Below, piece after piece: positions 26,861 to 37,200 of a DNA stretch of 64,000 nucleotides (position 1 is its first letter; the number at the start of each line of letters is the position of its first letter). The notes below the pieces were generated by a model. The model was not told the origin of the DNA. It ran no database searches and saw only the letters and a program-made list of their open reading frames with translations. The stretch comes from Mucilaginibacter cryoferens (GTDB lineage: Bacteria > Bacteroidota > Bacteroidia > Sphingobacteriales > Sphingobacteriaceae). The stretch covers positions 14,978 through 78,977 of the forward strand of contig NZ_JACHCR010000031.1 of assembly GCF_014205845.1 (NCBI RefSeq). The letters are read 5' to 3'. The position numbers were made by a program, and so were the translations under genes.

Positions 26861-27949
26861 TTATTTGCCGGTAGCACAGTTTAACTTTAACATTTCTGCC
26901 CCTGCCATCAGGTACGCCCCTGTTCCGTATTCCTGATTGTCATCCTGTTTCACAGCATTGGGTTCGGCCCCTATCTGCTGCACCCATTGTAATTTACCCT
27001 CATCATTAATGGCACTGCTTAATGCGCCCCACCCTCTTTTAACTATGGGTAAATACGCCTCCCGGTTAAGCAAACGCTGGTTAATGCCCCATGCTAAAGC
27101 AAATGTAAAAAAGCCGGTGCCGCTGGTCTCTTTACCAGACACCTGGCCCGGATCAAGCAAACTGGTCCGCCAGAAGCCATCGGGCTGTTGTAAGCCGCCA
27201 ATTTTTGCAGCCATTGTTTTATACAGATCAACATATTTGGGATACGAAGGATTAGTTGTAGGCAACCATTCTATTACCTGCGCCAGCCCGGCCAATACCC
27301 AGCCGTTCCCCCTGGACCAAAATACCTTTTTTCCTGAAGGTGTTTTTTGTTTAAAGTAGGATTGATCCCTGAAATAGAGCCCTTCGTTTTTATCAAACAA
27401 ATAATCAGTTGTATCCCACCACATTTGATCGAGATAAGTAAGATATTTTTCATCGCCGGTTTGGTTAGCCAATCGCACCAATAAAGGTGGCTCCATAAAC
27501 AGCGCATCACACCACCACCAGTCTACCCTGCCCGGCTTAATTTCCACTATCAGGGAGTCTATCCTGTTCTTAATGGGTTCCAACATTTTGTTTTGTTTTT
27601 TAATAGCATATAAATCCAGAAAAACCTGCCCGCGAGTCAGGTCATCGGCATGGCGCGGCCTTTTTCCAGGTTTCCAATTGACACTATCAGCATATTTGAT
27701 TGCAGCGTTAAGGTAAACATCGTTATGGATTACGTTATACGCCCTTGTTGCACCAATGTACAGCGCCGCACGTGCCCAATCTTCTGATAAATTAACTTTT
27801 ACCGGATGTTCTACTTGCCAGGCAAATACCTTTTGCATGGTGTATTTGATATCCTTTTTTGAATAAATATCATTTTTTTTAAAACTTAAAGCGCATATTC
27901 CGGTAAGGATAATTAACCCTACAAGCTTGTTTGTTTTTGAGGATGCCAT
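26861..27949 (-). CDS. GH105 unsaturated glycuronyl hydrolase
   Basis: This 362-aa enzyme of the (alpha/alpha)6 GH105 family hydrates and removes the delta-4,5-unsaturated uronic acid left by polysaccharide lyases. Diagnostic segments are HADDLTRGQVFLDLY, RVDWWWCDALFMEPP (with the probable catalytic Asp), FWSRGNGWVLAGLAQVIEWL, GTGFFTFALAWGIN and the C-terminal EYGTGAYLMAGAEML. The short N-terminal hydrophobic stretch (LVGLIILTGICALSF) suggests export to the periplasm. It lies between the HTCS gene and a beta-helix gene, in line with action on lyase products of pectin-like or ulvan-like glycans. Length is normal. Confidence 0.9.
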   Translation of the reverse strand: MASSKTNKLVGLIILTGICALSFKKNDIYSKKDIKYTMQKVFAWQVEHPVKVNLSEDWARAALYIGATRAYNVIHNDVYLNAAIKYADSVNWKPGKRPRHADDLTRGQVFLDLYAIKKQNKMLEPIKNRIDSLIVEIKPGRVDWWWCDALFMEPPLLVRLANQTGDEKYLTYLDQMWWDTTDYLFDKNEGLYFRDQSYFKQKTPSGKKVFWSRGNGWVLAGLAQVIEWLPTTNPSYPKYVDLYKTMAAKIGGLQQPDGFWRTSLLDPGQVSGKETSGTGFFTFALAWGINQRLLNREAYLPIVKRGWGALSSAINDEGKLQWVQQIGAEPNAVKQDDNQEYGTGAYLMAGAEMLKLNCATGK

Positions 27950-27963
27950 ATTTTATTCAGTAA

Positions 27964-29433
27964 TTACTTCACAACTAACTGGGTGACCGACAGGTATAAA
28001 CTTTGAGGAAAAGACACCATCTGTTTTTTTAGTTTTTTTGGCATATATTTCCACGGAAATTCAGTAAGTGGCTTTGCTGATAACTGCCTTTTAGGGACCT
28101 CACCTTCTTTGAGGTTTGGTAAATTATCGGAGCCTACTATACCGTCAACAAACCTGTTATTTACAAAGAATGTTTGCTTATACTTCTGGGGCGATTGGCT
28201 AAAAACGCCTGAATTTTTACCGGTATAATCAAAATAATTGTCCTCAAAATAAAGATTTACCGGCTTACCATCCATATCCACAATCTCGGTAGTATATTGT
28301 TTACCTGAATCATTGTAAAATATATTCCCTTTTATAATTGTGCTATCAGTAACGCCGGCAAAATTGAACAACCGCTTGCGTTTCAAACCATCATTTACAC
28401 TCAAATTATATTGGATAATATTACCGACGGTCTTCACATTATCTTTATTAATCACATCTGATATTACCAACACAAAGCCACCATCGTTATCATGGCTATA
28501 ATTATATTGAATAGTAGTATTGCGGCAATTGCCATCAACATCAAACGATTGCCCATCATTGGCCCAATTCTCATTTTTGGTATAGGCTACTTCATTATAT
28601 TGAATGAGTGTATGATCACTGCTGTGCGGCCAGATTGCTACCGCGTTATCAACCGCACGGGCACGGGTATGAAATAGTTTATTATGCTCAACCAAAGCCG
28701 TGTCAAAGGCTTTTATAACTATCCCATCACCTCCAATATCTTTTAGTATACTGTTGCGGATGACCAGATCTCTGTTGGGGAACCAATTGCTACGGACGCC
28801 AAAAGTACCGTTGCCCCGAATGCCGTTACGGTCAACCCGTTCCAGGGTGCAGTCTTCAATGAGCAGATGCTCAATATTACTGTGGACCGGACCCTGGCAA
28901 TCCCAAAATATCCCACATCCTTCTGCTGTGCCTTTTTTGTTATCGCCATTGATATCATGGATATACAAGTGTGCAAGCCGGATATTATGCAAGGTACCAA
29001 TATTTTCGGCTAGAATACGTACACCTGTGGGGCCTGTCTTTTGGAAAACAACGCTACGATCAAAGTTTGATAATGCCAGGTATTCCACCACAATATGCTG
29101 GACATTTTTAATCAGCAAGGCATCCCTAAAATGCCCCGCGGCCTTAATTTCAGGTAAAGCACCTTTGCCATAGGCACTAAAAACAACAGGCTTGTCAGGC
29201 ATACCAGACCCTGTTGGCAACAATTGTCCTTCCCAAATCTCATCCCGTTTAAACAAGATGCTGTCACCTGCCGCAAAACTATGATCGTTCACTTTGGTTA
29301 ATGATTGCCATGCTTTCATGCTGCTAAGTCCATCGTTAGCATCGTTACCAATTTTGCTATCAACATAATAAGTTTTACCTAACGCACACAGCACGTTACA
29401 TCCTAAAATCAACATTGTCATTATCTTTCTCAT
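27964..29433 (-). CDS. secreted right-handed beta-helix protein, candidate polysaccharide lyase
   Basis: This 489-aa protein has a signal peptide (ILGCNVLCALGK), a mature start TYYVDSKIGNDANDGLSS and repeated short beta-helix coils rich in Asn ladders (NIRLAHLYIHDINGD, LVIRNSILKDIGGDGIVI). The start and fold match PL-like or pectate-lyase-superfamily proteins with a DUF1565-like N-terminus. Catalytic residues cannot be assigned from sequence. It ends 15 bp before the GH105 start, in one operon. A lyase here would supply the unsaturated ends that GH105 removes, but a carbohydrate-binding or esterase-helper role is possible. It is a distant relative of the protein at 38015-39556. Confidence 0.75.
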   Translation of the reverse strand: MRKIMTMLILGCNVLCALGKTYYVDSKIGNDANDGLSSMKAWQSLTKVNDHSFAAGDSILFKRDEIWEGQLLPTGSGMPDKPVVFSAYGKGALPEIKAAGHFRDALLIKNVQHIVVEYLALSNFDRSVVFQKTGPTGVRILAENIGTLHNIRLAHLYIHDINGDNKKGTAEGCGIFWDCQGPVHSNIEHLLIEDCTLERVDRNGIRGNGTFGVRSNWFPNRDLVIRNSILKDIGGDGIVIKAFDTALVEHNKLFHTRARAVDNAVAIWPHSSDHTLIQYNEVAYTKNENWANDGQSFDVDGNCRNTTIQYNYSHDNDGGFVLVISDVINKDNVKTVGNIIQYNLSVNDGLKRKRLFNFAGVTDSTIIKGNIFYNDSGKQYTTEIVDMDGKPVNLYFEDNYFDYTGKNSGVFSQSPQKYKQTFFVNNRFVDGIVGSDNLPNLKEGEVPKRQLSAKPLTEFPWKYMPKKLKKQMVSFPQSLYLSVTQLVVK

Positions 29434-29458
29434 CCTGTTAAAATTAATATTTTGTTAT

Positions 29459-31513
29459 TTATTTCAAGGTCCACTCACATGAATCTTCCAATATATTGCT
29501 GCCAGCACCACCCCGCACTTCAATTTTGTTAAGACCCTTTTTAAGCCTGATATTTTCCCATTTAATAATATGCAATTGATCGGGAGACGCACTTTTTAAC
29601 ACCGCTCCATTCACGATAAGTTGCACATTTAAAACTGTGCTATATATCTTTATGGTTGTTAATGATTGATGCCTGTCAATGTTGCGGCGATCGGTAATAT
29701 ACAACATGGGAGCATTGTTCCAATTGGCTTTATAAAAGTAGAAAGCATCTTTTTTAACACTCCTATCATAAGTAACCAATCCTTTATCATTAATTCCGGC
29801 CGCATCGCCTTCTTTTCGTATAGACGACCCAAAATCAGCCAGCGCCCAAACGAATTTAGCCCAAATAAAAGACCTTTTATTTAACTCCTGCCAGTTAGCT
29901 TCGTGATAGCGGGTTTGCCATTCTTCGGGGTGAAATTTTCCGTCAGTCACGGGTTTTTCATCGCTCTCGGTATGCTTAAAGGGGCTTCCGCCAGCTCCAT
30001 ACTCACTTACGGCAAAAGGCTTTCCAGGGAATAAGCGATGGGTGTTGTCAGCCCAGGTGCCAATCTGCTTAAATTCACCGTCGTACCAGCCATAATATTT
30101 ATTCCAGGCAATCAAATCAGATACATCGTTGAATCTATCATTATCTAAAAAACTGGCACATGCAGTAAGCCTTGAAGGATCTTCCTTTTTAGACAGGCTA
30201 TTCAATTGGCTTAAAAAAGGCACCGGATCATCATGATCCAGTTTCAATTCATTAAACAATCCCCAAAACAAAATAGAAGGATGGTTATAGTTTTGCCTGA
30301 TCATCTCGGTAAGAACTTGCTTTACTTGCTCTTCCAACGCCTCGTTTTTGATATAGCCATCGCCGCTATAGCCTCCGGGCCCTACAAATGGAATCTCCGA
30401 CCAAACAATCAGGCCATTTTTATCACATAGGTCATAAAAATATTTGCCATGTGGATAATGAGTTAACCGCAAAGCGTTAGCGCCGATTTCTTTGATCAGT
30501 TGCATATCTTTGTTGTAATCGTCAGTATCCAATGCGGATCCTTTGCCTTGAACGTCTTCGTGAAGTCCCACCCCGTGCAGGTCAAGATATTTTCCGTTAA
30601 GTGAGAATCCTTTCTCAGCATCCACTTGGTAGTACCGGATACCCAGGTGCTGTTTCACTTCGTCAACTAACTGATTATTTTTCAGTAGTTTTATGGTAGC
30701 TGTGTACAAGTATGGACTTGTTTTACCATTCCAAAAATGGGGTTTTTTGATTTTAATGGTTTGGGTTGATTGCCTGTCATCTGTAATTCCCTCCTCTGCC
30801 GAGCCTACGATGCACTGGTCGGCATCTCTGATCTCAGTTCTTACCTCAAATTTAGCCGCATCGCTGAGGGATAATTTAGACAAAATATCGATAGTGGCAG
30901 ATGCAGCAGATATGTCCTTTGGTGTAAGATAAACGCCGGGGGAAGCATAATCCAGCGGGGATATACAGTTTTTTGAAGTAACCAATAATGAAACAGGGCG
31001 ATGAATGCCGCCGTATACATTAAAATCACCGCATAAGGGTAAAACATCATTGCGAATTGCATTGCTGACCTGAATCTCAATAGTATTTAACGTACCGGGG
31101 ATAACAAAATTGGTAATCTCTACGCAAAAGGCGGTATATCCGCCTCTATGTTCAGCTACAAAATGACAGTTCACAAATACCGATGCAACAGAATTTGCAC
31201 CTTCAAAATATAAGAACAAGCGCTTATCTTTCCACCGGGTATTCACCTGGAAACTTTTTTCGTAAATACCGGTTTCTCGTTTGTAATTAATGTTTCCAAG
31301 CAATACATCTTTTGCGTTCCAGGTATGCGGTAAGGTAACATTGATCTTTTCGGGCTGTTTCCTTACGTCATAAGCCAAGTGAAACTTCCACCCTTGATTA
31401 AAGTTGATGTTTTTACGCACATTGTTCGACCGCAATTCATCAATCTTTGCAAAAGACTGCGTGGACACAAACAGTAAAAGAAGGAAGAAATATTTCAACG
31501 ATTGTCTATTCAT
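29459..31513 (-). CDS. GH2 family beta-glycosidase
   Basis: This 684-aa exported enzyme (signal VSTQSFAK) has the GH2 order of domains. A jelly-roll sugar-binding domain comes first (NINFNQGWKFHL, VTLPHTWNAKD, VASVFVNCHFVAEHRGGYT), then an immunoglobulin-like domain and a TIM barrel. The barrel shows NALRLTHYPHGKYFYDLCD, the acid/base Glu in NHPSILFWGLFNELK and the nucleophile Glu in KPFAVSEYGAGG. Most secreted homologues of this kind are beta-galactosidases, though beta-glucuronidases share the motifs. It starts upstream of the beta-helix gene by 26 bp and belongs to the second PUL transcript. All key residues are present. Confidence 0.92.
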   Translation of the reverse strand: MNRQSLKYFFLLLLFVSTQSFAKIDELRSNNVRKNINFNQGWKFHLAYDVRKQPEKINVTLPHTWNAKDVLLGNINYKRETGIYEKSFQVNTRWKDKRLFLYFEGANSVASVFVNCHFVAEHRGGYTAFCVEITNFVIPGTLNTIEIQVSNAIRNDVLPLCGDFNVYGGIHRPVSLLVTSKNCISPLDYASPGVYLTPKDISAASATIDILSKLSLSDAAKFEVRTEIRDADQCIVGSAEEGITDDRQSTQTIKIKKPHFWNGKTSPYLYTATIKLLKNNQLVDEVKQHLGIRYYQVDAEKGFSLNGKYLDLHGVGLHEDVQGKGSALDTDDYNKDMQLIKEIGANALRLTHYPHGKYFYDLCDKNGLIVWSEIPFVGPGGYSGDGYIKNEALEEQVKQVLTEMIRQNYNHPSILFWGLFNELKLDHDDPVPFLSQLNSLSKKEDPSRLTACASFLDNDRFNDVSDLIAWNKYYGWYDGEFKQIGTWADNTHRLFPGKPFAVSEYGAGGSPFKHTESDEKPVTDGKFHPEEWQTRYHEANWQELNKRSFIWAKFVWALADFGSSIRKEGDAAGINDKGLVTYDRSVKKDAFYFYKANWNNAPMLYITDRRNIDRHQSLTTIKIYSTVLNVQLIVNGAVLKSASPDQLHIIKWENIRLKKGLNKIEVRGGAGSNILEDSCEWTLK

Positions 31514-31574
31514 AAAAAAGTAAGAAGGAATAACCCGATTATTAAAATTCCGGGAGGTATTATTTGGTTATCTG

Positions 31575-32231
31575 TTAATTTTTAATTTTCACAACTGACA
31601 CTGCAATCATTAAGTAGCCCTGCCGGCAATAAGGTTGGCTTGAACCGTGAAGCCGCACATGCCTTGTAGTAATCTGCTTAAAAAGGATGATACATCTGCA
31701 ACCAACTGTTGTACCCATAGCGATGCCTTTCCATGCACCCGCATCATCATATTGCAACCTGAATTTTTAATCCGCTGCCCGTCACTAATATTCTCCCATA
31801 GTTGCAACAGGTTAAAAGTAACCGGCATTTTTGATTTAAATTCTATACTGACAGAAGACTAGTAAACTTAGAAGGGCACAGATGAAATCCATCATGGTAC
31901 TTGGCGGTGATGATCAACTATTAAAAAACATTTCTTTAACTGTCTTTACCCATTGCCCCGCGTCAGGCTTTCTGGAGTTAAACCGTGCTATAACTTCCTT
32001 TCCGTCTCCCCGTTGTTCATTGGTGAAAGTGTTAATACCGAAATGAAAAAATGCGGTCAATTCTAATTGCTGCCAGCGGAGCTGCCTTGGCGATGGCCGT
32101 ACATCTGGCGCTTTTTTAACAATATCGCGTTCGGAATCACCGGACCGTATTACAACAAAGTTTTTGTTTTGAGCCCTGGCACTTATCGCCAGGGTCATTA
32201 AAAAAAGGATCACGTTAACGCATTTCTTCAT
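31575..32231 (-). pseudogene. GH29 alpha-L-fucosidase, internally deleted and frameshifted
   Basis: Four pieces in order recover the two ends of a secreted GH29 fucosidase. 32231-31914 encodes the signal peptide and RQLRWQQLELTAFFHFGIN with GDGKEVIARFNSRKPDAG. A shifted piece at 31905-31843 gives AKYHDGFHLCPSKF. 31828 onward gives FNLLQLWENISDGQRIKN, and a shifted frame near 31757-31575 gives YDDAGAWKGIAMGTTVG and TTRHVRLHGS. The last two are the C-terminal carbohydrate-binding end of the family. The central barrel with the catalytic nucleophile (about 350 residues) is gone, so the product cannot be active. It sits in the second PUL between susD and the GH2 gene. Confidence 0.8.
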
Positions 32232-32328
32232 AGGTTATACAAATATTATCAAAAAGCGCCCGCCCCTTTGCCCGGGCAGGACATTTAACAAATCAATCAC
32301 CAAACTTTAACTAAAACCAGACCGGGTA

Positions 32329-32478
32329 TTAGTTAAAATTTGGATTACGCGGCACTGGGATGAATAAGTGACGCTATGCCATTCCTAAGTTGGTCAGGCC
32401 GGTATCGGGTTTGAGTTTATCAAAGCGATACCCGCCTTTATCCCTTCTTTCTTTATCAGCTTGCCAAATCGCTACCAT
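32329..32478 (-). pseudogene. remnant of a second SusD C-terminus
   Basis: Overlapping the 3' end of the intact susD, a frame encodes IWQADKERRDKGGYRFDKLK, then LKPDTGLTNLGMA, an in-frame stop, and RHLFIPVPRNPNFN. This is the last ~45 residues of a SusD protein (compare the family ending LFPIPQxExxxNPN). It is separate from the intact gene, which has its own complete end (NPNLVQTPGYGW). It suggests an earlier tandem susD or a recombination that swapped the susD gene and left the old tail. Confidence 0.6.
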
Positions 32479-34235
32479 CCATACCCTGGCGTTTGTACCA
32501 GGTTGGGGTTTCGTTGAAGCTCAGCCTGTGGAACTGGCCAAACGTATGTAGTAGCTGAGCCAAATTGCCAGGTAAAAGGAAGTATAATGGTGCCCCAGGG
32601 TTGCTTTTCCCCCGGATTATTAGCATACACATCATTATATATGGTACCCCATCTTAGTTCGTCAAAATAGGTAATACCTTCATTGATAAATTCAACTCTG
32701 CGCTCATTCCTGATCCGCAGTCTTAGATCAGATTGGCCGGCAACCATAGTTGCGGCATTTGAATTTAGTAAAGCTACACCTGCCCTGGCCCTTACCAAGT
32801 TTACAAGTGGAACTGCATCTGCGGTTTGGCCTTGCTCATTTAAAGCTTCAGCCCACATCAATAATACATCAGCATAGCGTATCAGGGGGAAATTCAGCGG
32901 TTGCGCATTCCGTCCGCCAGTTGCCGGTATTTCCGCGTTGCCCTCTGCAACAAATTTACGGTGCAGGTAAACCGGGGTACCTGTCATGTCTGTTTGCAGG
33001 TCTCCACTAGCCGCCGCACGATAAGGCCAGCGCCAGGTCAGCGTTGCATTATTTGCCCCAAAAACGCCGTTATAAATTGAATAGGGTGTAATTACACTAA
33101 CGGCTAAACGAGGGTCGCGATTGGCATAGGCCTGTGCAATTCTTGTCTCGTTCCCCGTAGGTAAATACAAACTCATCTGGGCGCCCCTTGCTGTAGCGGC
33201 GGCAATTTCACTCGCGGTTAAGTTATTCCTCAAAAAGAATACTTCTCGTTGGACAGGTGTGAGTGCACTGTAACCCGGTAAAACAGTATCCCAATTAAAC
33301 GCGGAACCGTCTGCGTTTTGATAGAGATCAACTTCATTGGGCGGCACCACATAATTATCCCAGCATGAACCATAAGATGAACGGCTACCGCAAAACCATT
33401 GCATTGTGCCACCATTGCCCACAATTGCTATATTTTGTATAGCGAATATCATTTCACTGCATTGCTGATTGGCCTGTTTAAACAAAGTATAATAATTAGA
33501 AAACAACCCGTAACCTGCATTTTGTACCTGTTGAAAATCAGCGGCCGCCAGATCATATTTTTGCATGTATAAATAGGCTTTACCACGTAACGCATACGCA
33601 GCGCCTTTGGTAACATGTCCGTAATTGGCATTGCCCGCACTATAAATAGCAGGCAAATTAGGCTCATTTATAGCATCTGTTAAATCAGTAACAACCTGGT
33701 TCCATACTTCGGCTTCCGTATTACGCGGCTTGTTGGCCTGGGCTGGGGTTGTATAAGTTAAATACATAGGCACCCCTTTATAAAGCTGGTTTAACTTCAT
33801 ATAAAAATACGCCCTTAAAAATTTGGCTTCGGCTACATACTTTGCTTTTTTAATAGCTGTAGATGGCGATTTTAAAGGAATATTGGTAATTGCATCGTTT
33901 GCACGCTGGATACCTTCATAAAGATTTTTCCAGTAATCTGCATATATGGCATCATTTGCGGTTGAAGAGCCATTAAGTAAGTTTACCGCACCTCTTGCCT
34001 GGGTGCTAGAACCAAGCTGGTCTAACATAAACAGCTCTTCCCCGCTATCGCCACTGGTATTTTGCCCTAAACGCAGGGCCTGGTAAACCCCGGCCATCCC
34101 TAAGTCGGTCAGGTTATCGTTTGTCCACATGGTTGTGGATGATATTGCTGTGTAGGGGGTTAGATCAAGCAAGTTCTTTTTACAGCCGCTCGCTAATATT
34201 AAACCCGCTAGTAATATGATCGTGTTTCTTTTCAT
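32472..34235 (-). CDS. SusD-like outer membrane glycan-binding lipoprotein (second PUL)
   Basis: This 587-aa RagB/SusD lipoprotein has a type II signal with lipobox ASGC followed by KKNLLDLTPYTAIS. Core motifs are KYVAEAKFLRAYFYMKLNQL, GAAYALRGKAYLYMQKYDLA, LIRYADVLLMWAEALNEQGQ, RIRNERRVEFINEGITYFD and WPVPQAELQRNPNL at the end. It starts 11 bp after susC. It would present glycans to that transporter on the cell surface. Full length; the adjoining tail remnant does not disturb it. Confidence 0.93.
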   Translation of the reverse strand: MKRNTIILLAGLILASGCKKNLLDLTPYTAISSTTMWTNDNLTDLGMAGVYQALRLGQNTSGDSGEELFMLDQLGSSTQARGAVNLLNGSSTANDAIYADYWKNLYEGIQRANDAITNIPLKSPSTAIKKAKYVAEAKFLRAYFYMKLNQLYKGVPMYLTYTTPAQANKPRNTEAEVWNQVVTDLTDAINEPNLPAIYSAGNANYGHVTKGAAYALRGKAYLYMQKYDLAAADFQQVQNAGYGLFSNYYTLFKQANQQCSEMIFAIQNIAIVGNGGTMQWFCGSRSSYGSCWDNYVVPPNEVDLYQNADGSAFNWDTVLPGYSALTPVQREVFFLRNNLTASEIAAATARGAQMSLYLPTGNETRIAQAYANRDPRLAVSVITPYSIYNGVFGANNATLTWRWPYRAAASGDLQTDMTGTPVYLHRKFVAEGNAEIPATGGRNAQPLNFPLIRYADVLLMWAEALNEQGQTADAVPLVNLVRARAGVALLNSNAATMVAGQSDLRLRIRNERRVEFINEGITYFDELRWGTIYNDVYANNPGEKQPWGTIILPFTWQFGSATTYVWPVPQAELQRNPNLVQTPGYGW

Positions 34236-34246
34236 GATATTAATAT

Positions 34247-37200
34247 TTAAAAGGTAGCATTTAAACCTCCAGAAAACTGGCGTAAAGTTGGATAACTGAA
34301 ACCACCACCAATTTCGGGATCTAACCCTGGCACATAGTTGGTAATTGTAAATAAGTTATCAGCCGAAACGAATATCCGTAGCCTGCTCATTCCCAATTTT
34401 TTCACAATGGAATTTGAAAAAGTATACCCTATCTGCGCGTTCTTTAATTTAACGTAAGATGCGTTATACAGGTAAAAGTTACTTGGTAGTGAAAGGTCCT
34501 GCGGGTCATTGATATTATTGGTTAAACGTGGATATTTGGCGTTGAGGTTGTTTAACGGATCTGAAGGGTTTGCCACATCATAATAATAGTGATTATTAGC
34601 TATCAGGGTACTTATCGAATGGCCGGTGCCAACATAGGAGTTAGTATACCCCCCTTGCGCTAAATAATTATAGGCTCCAAAACTCCCCGCCCACATCATT
34701 GAAAGATCAACACCTTTATAGGAGAAATTAAATTGCAGGCCCCCGGTATATTTGGGTATCGGCGACTTTGATGATAGTCTTTGATCACTGGTGCCGCCAT
34801 ATACTCCATCACCATTAACATCTGCAAAAATTAATTCTCCATAGTAAAGATTGCTCGGACCAATTGTACTGTTTGGTTTGAATGTATAGCCCGCAGCGAT
34901 CATTGCTTTCACCCAATCCATATCCTTAGTCGTCCGAATCATCCCGTCTTTAGGCCCGCCATTTTTATTTACGCTTCCATCTCCGTTAAAATAAGAACCT
35001 GAGCCTTTGTAAGTTTGATATAGGTAAAAGGAATTGTAGGCATGCCCCTGCACTACGGCATTATTACCAGAAATACTTGCAACCTGGCTAATGTTTGAAT
35101 AATCAGAATTTAAAGCGCCTTTATAGCTTGTAAGCCTGTTGAAATTATAAGCGAAGTTTCCGCTGATGTTGTAAACAAAACCGCCTATGTGGTCGTGGAA
35201 ATTCAAGGCTATTTCAACACCTTTGTTTTCCATAGAGCCTATATTAACTACCGGAGCGCTGGCGGTGCCGGCAGTCAAAGGTATAGGGGGGGCATACAAA
35301 ATACCGGTTGTTAATTTACGGTACACGTCCAGGTCAACACTTAATCTATCGTGAAATAACCCACCCTCTAATCCTATATTAGTCAGGGATGTTTTCTCCC
35401 ATTGAATATTGGGGTTACTAAAGGTTTGTATATTTAAACCATTTACCTGTACGCCATTAAACGCGTATGATGTGGCGCCATAGGTAGACTGATAGTTATA
35501 AAGCCCAACCTGATTGCTTGAATAGCTCTCGCTGTTAACCGCGTTTGAGCTAAGCACATTGTTGCCTGTTATGCCCCATGAGGCCTTGAGCTTTAAATTA
35601 CTTACCGTATTATTTATATTTTGCATAAACGGTTCCTGAGATAATCGCCAGCCGGCAGCAAAGGCCGGGAAGAAACCCCAACGGTCGTTAGGCGCGAATT
35701 TTGAAGAACCATCATTCCTGAAAACTGCTTCAAACAGGTATTTTTGTTTGTAATTATAATCCAGGCGACCGAAGAATGACCTTAATCCATAATCAAGTTG
35801 ATCTCCATTAGCCGATGTAGGAGTAGTTACCGAATTTAAAGTATAGATTGATGGATCTATAATTCCCGCTTTAGTAACGTTAAAGTAATAGAAGTTATAA
35901 TAATTTTGTTCAAAACCAGCCAGTACCTCTAAATTATGTTTTTTTGCAATGGTTGTACTGTATTTTAATACCGAATTAAATGTTGTTTGGTAATATTTAT
36001 TAAAATCATAGTAAGATGTTGAATTAGTCAACGCCCCCGGCGGAGCACTTTGCACACCCGTTGCCAGGTTCCACTTACCATATTGTGGCGGCGCACTGTT
36101 ATCTTCCTGGGAAATCACCTGGTAATTAAACTTGTTTTCCCAGGTCAGACCCTTGATGATGTTAAAATTGGCGAAAAATGTCGTATTAACCCTTGATTGT
36201 GAATTGCGTCCTTGTGTTTCGAGCAAATAAGCCAATATGTTATTTGCTGTTGGCGATTCGTCCGGCGCTGAAGGATAGCCAAATTGGCCGTTATAATACG
36301 GGTAAACACCCGGAGTAGTTTGGTTTAAATAAGTAAATGCCGTTGAAACATTACCCAACTTATAGGTCTGCAAAGACGCAAATGTCTGGGTGCCAATAGT
36401 TAAAAACTTGGCAACCTTTGATTGCAGATTTATCCTGAACTGATATTCATCAGAACCGGTATTAGGCATTGCGCCTGGCTCATGCAGATAACCTGCTGAT
36501 AAAAGGTACTGTGAATTATCAGAGCCGCCGCTAACTGATATATTATGATCCTGCGACAGATAGTTTTTAAATATCACGTTTGTCCAGTTGGTGTTAGGAT
36601 AAGCAACATAATTAGGCACCCCGATAGGATTTAAGCCATTGGGATTGGCGTTTGCTTGTTGCCATGCTGTAATGTCAGAAGCAGCATATGCCGGAGAACT
36701 GCCTGTATTAGCCGCACCTTGGTTGGCAAGTTGCATAGTTGTAATGTAGTCGCTCACAAATGACGGCACAAGACTGGGCCTGCTTTGTGAAACGATGCCA
36801 CTGTATGTAATAGAAGTTTTGCTTTTGCTACCTTTTTTTGTAGTGATCAATATAACACCATTAGCAGCCCTTGAACCATATATCGATGCAGATGCAGCAT
36901 CCTTCAATACCGAAACACTTTCAATGTCAATCGGGTTTATATCGTTTATTGTGGGAGTTAATACCCCATCAACAACATACAGCGGTGTAGTGCTATTTAA
37001 AGTTCCCTGGCCCCTTATCAATATACTTGCACCATCGGAGCCGGGCTGGCCCGATGACTGATGTATATAGGCCCCGGGGATCAACCCGGTAAGGGCTTGT
37101 GAAACGTTAGATAAAGGTCTGTCTTGAAGTTCTTTTGAACCGATCGCGGATACTGAACCTATAACATTTACCTTTTTTTGAACGCCGTAACCTACCACAA

